Part shown: positions 5,772-5,887 of the stretch, one piece after another | Layout of the letters: every line of letters begins with the position of its first letter | Numbering within the stretch: the stretch's first letter is position 1 | The notes under the pieces: model-generated | Databases searched by the model: none | Seen by the model: the letters and a program-made list of their open reading frames with translations, nothing else | What the model was told of the DNA's origin: nothing | Program-made: the position numbers and the translations under genes | From: an uncultured Alphaproteobacteria bacterium | Lineage (GTDB): Bacteria; Pseudomonadota; Alphaproteobacteria; Paracaedibacterales; CAIULA01 | NCBI GenBank assembly: GCA_903905285.1 | Contig: CAIVFQ010000146.1 | Location: forward strand, 1-5,887 | Length of the DNA stretch: 5,887 bases | Direction: 5' to 3'

Positions 5772-5780
5772 TGATATAAT
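5772..5780 (+). promoter_or_regulatory. Extended -10 promoter for the transposase
   Basis: TGATATAAT is a perfect extended -10 (TG-n-TATAAT). The -35 position 17 bp upstream is weak (TTTTAA, 5752-5757), which an extended -10 can tolerate. Transcription would start near 5787, about 30 nt before the ATG at 5817, with GGAAGGGG (5802-5809) as the ribosome binding site 7 nt from the start. Confidence 0.5.
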
Positions 5781-5816
5781 GCCCTGAGGTTTTTTTTAGA
5801 AGGAAGGGGCCTAGTT

Positions 5817-5887
5817 ATGGCGAAATGTAAATTTTGTGAGAGCGAAGAGCATTATAAGAATGGAATTGTTAGAGGGCATCAACGTTA
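5817..5887 (+). CDS. IS1-family transposase, InsA-type N-terminus (partial)
   Basis: The first 23 codons are visible, encoding MAKCKFCESEEHYKNGIVRG plus HQR, and the frame continues past the window end. The CKFC pair followed by KNG-x-x-x-G-x-QR is the start of the zinc-finger DNA-binding domain of IS1-type InsA proteins; the second cysteine pair would come just after the cut. The strong ribosome binding site (GGAAGGGG, 7 nt upstream) supports this ATG. Whether the transposase is intact, or needs frameshifting to an InsB part as in IS1, cannot be seen. Confidence 0.75.
   Translation, partial: MAKCKFCESEEHYKNGIVRGHQR

Larger units (their letters stand above)
5731..5887 (+). mobile_element. 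Left end of an IS1-like insertion sequence, incomplete at window end
   Basis: The window ends inside a transposase of IS1 InsA type, so the element's left end must lie in the gene-free stretch 5600-5816. I place the boundary tentatively near GTAAGTCAACTT (5731-5742), about 85 bp before the transposase ATG, because it resembles a terminal repeat and is followed by the transposase promoter. The right end and target duplication lie outside the window, so the boundary is a guess. The stretch 5600-5730 has no gene that I can support. Confidence 0.4.

Noticed and set aside
5781..5797. GCCCTGAGG followed by eight T as an intrinsic terminator before the transposase
   Set aside because: The stem could have only two or three pairs; the T-run alone is not enough.

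Overview
The window looks like part of a small, moderately AT-rich alphaproteobacterial genome, most likely an obligate intracellular symbiont of the Holosporales/Paracaedibacter type. This is inferred from the gene set (NagZ, a pair of PmtA-like methyltransferases, short DapB, RdgB), an MHS-type MFS transporter, an IS1-like transposase, and signs of gene decay. No rRNA or other taxonomic marker is present, so the assignment is tentative.

Left part (1-3206, all + strand): a possible gene tail, then a nagZ (beta-N-acetylhexosaminidase) reading frame that has lost its N-terminus. Next come two adjacent paralogous class I SAM-dependent methyltransferases of the phospholipid N-methyltransferase (COG3963) type, then dapB, whose start overlaps the end of the second methyltransferase. 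The block reads as one operon concerned with the cell envelope: peptidoglycan recycling, possible lipid methylation, and diaminopimelate synthesis.

Middle (3207-4957): an MFS transporter of the metabolite:H+ symporter (ProP-like) family lies on the - strand, convergent with dapB. Its upstream region carries an AT-rich palindrome and a long, nearly perfect stem-loop. At 4957-4983, just in front of rdgB, the last seven codons and the stop of a second dapB copy appear. They encode the same residues as the intact dapB but differ at four third-codon positions. The simplest reading is that dapB and rdgB were once neighbours and that the transporter segment was inserted or recombined between them.

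Right part (5018-5887): intact rdgB (non-canonical purine NTP pyrophosphatase), about 217 bp without a gene, and then the promoter and first 23 codons of an IS1-like InsA-type transposase, cut off by the window end.

I see no CRISPR array, tRNA, rRNA or recognisable defence system. The unusual content is genome rearrangement (the dapB remnant, truncated nagZ and IS edge), the coupled methyltransferase pair, and the structured leader of the transporter.
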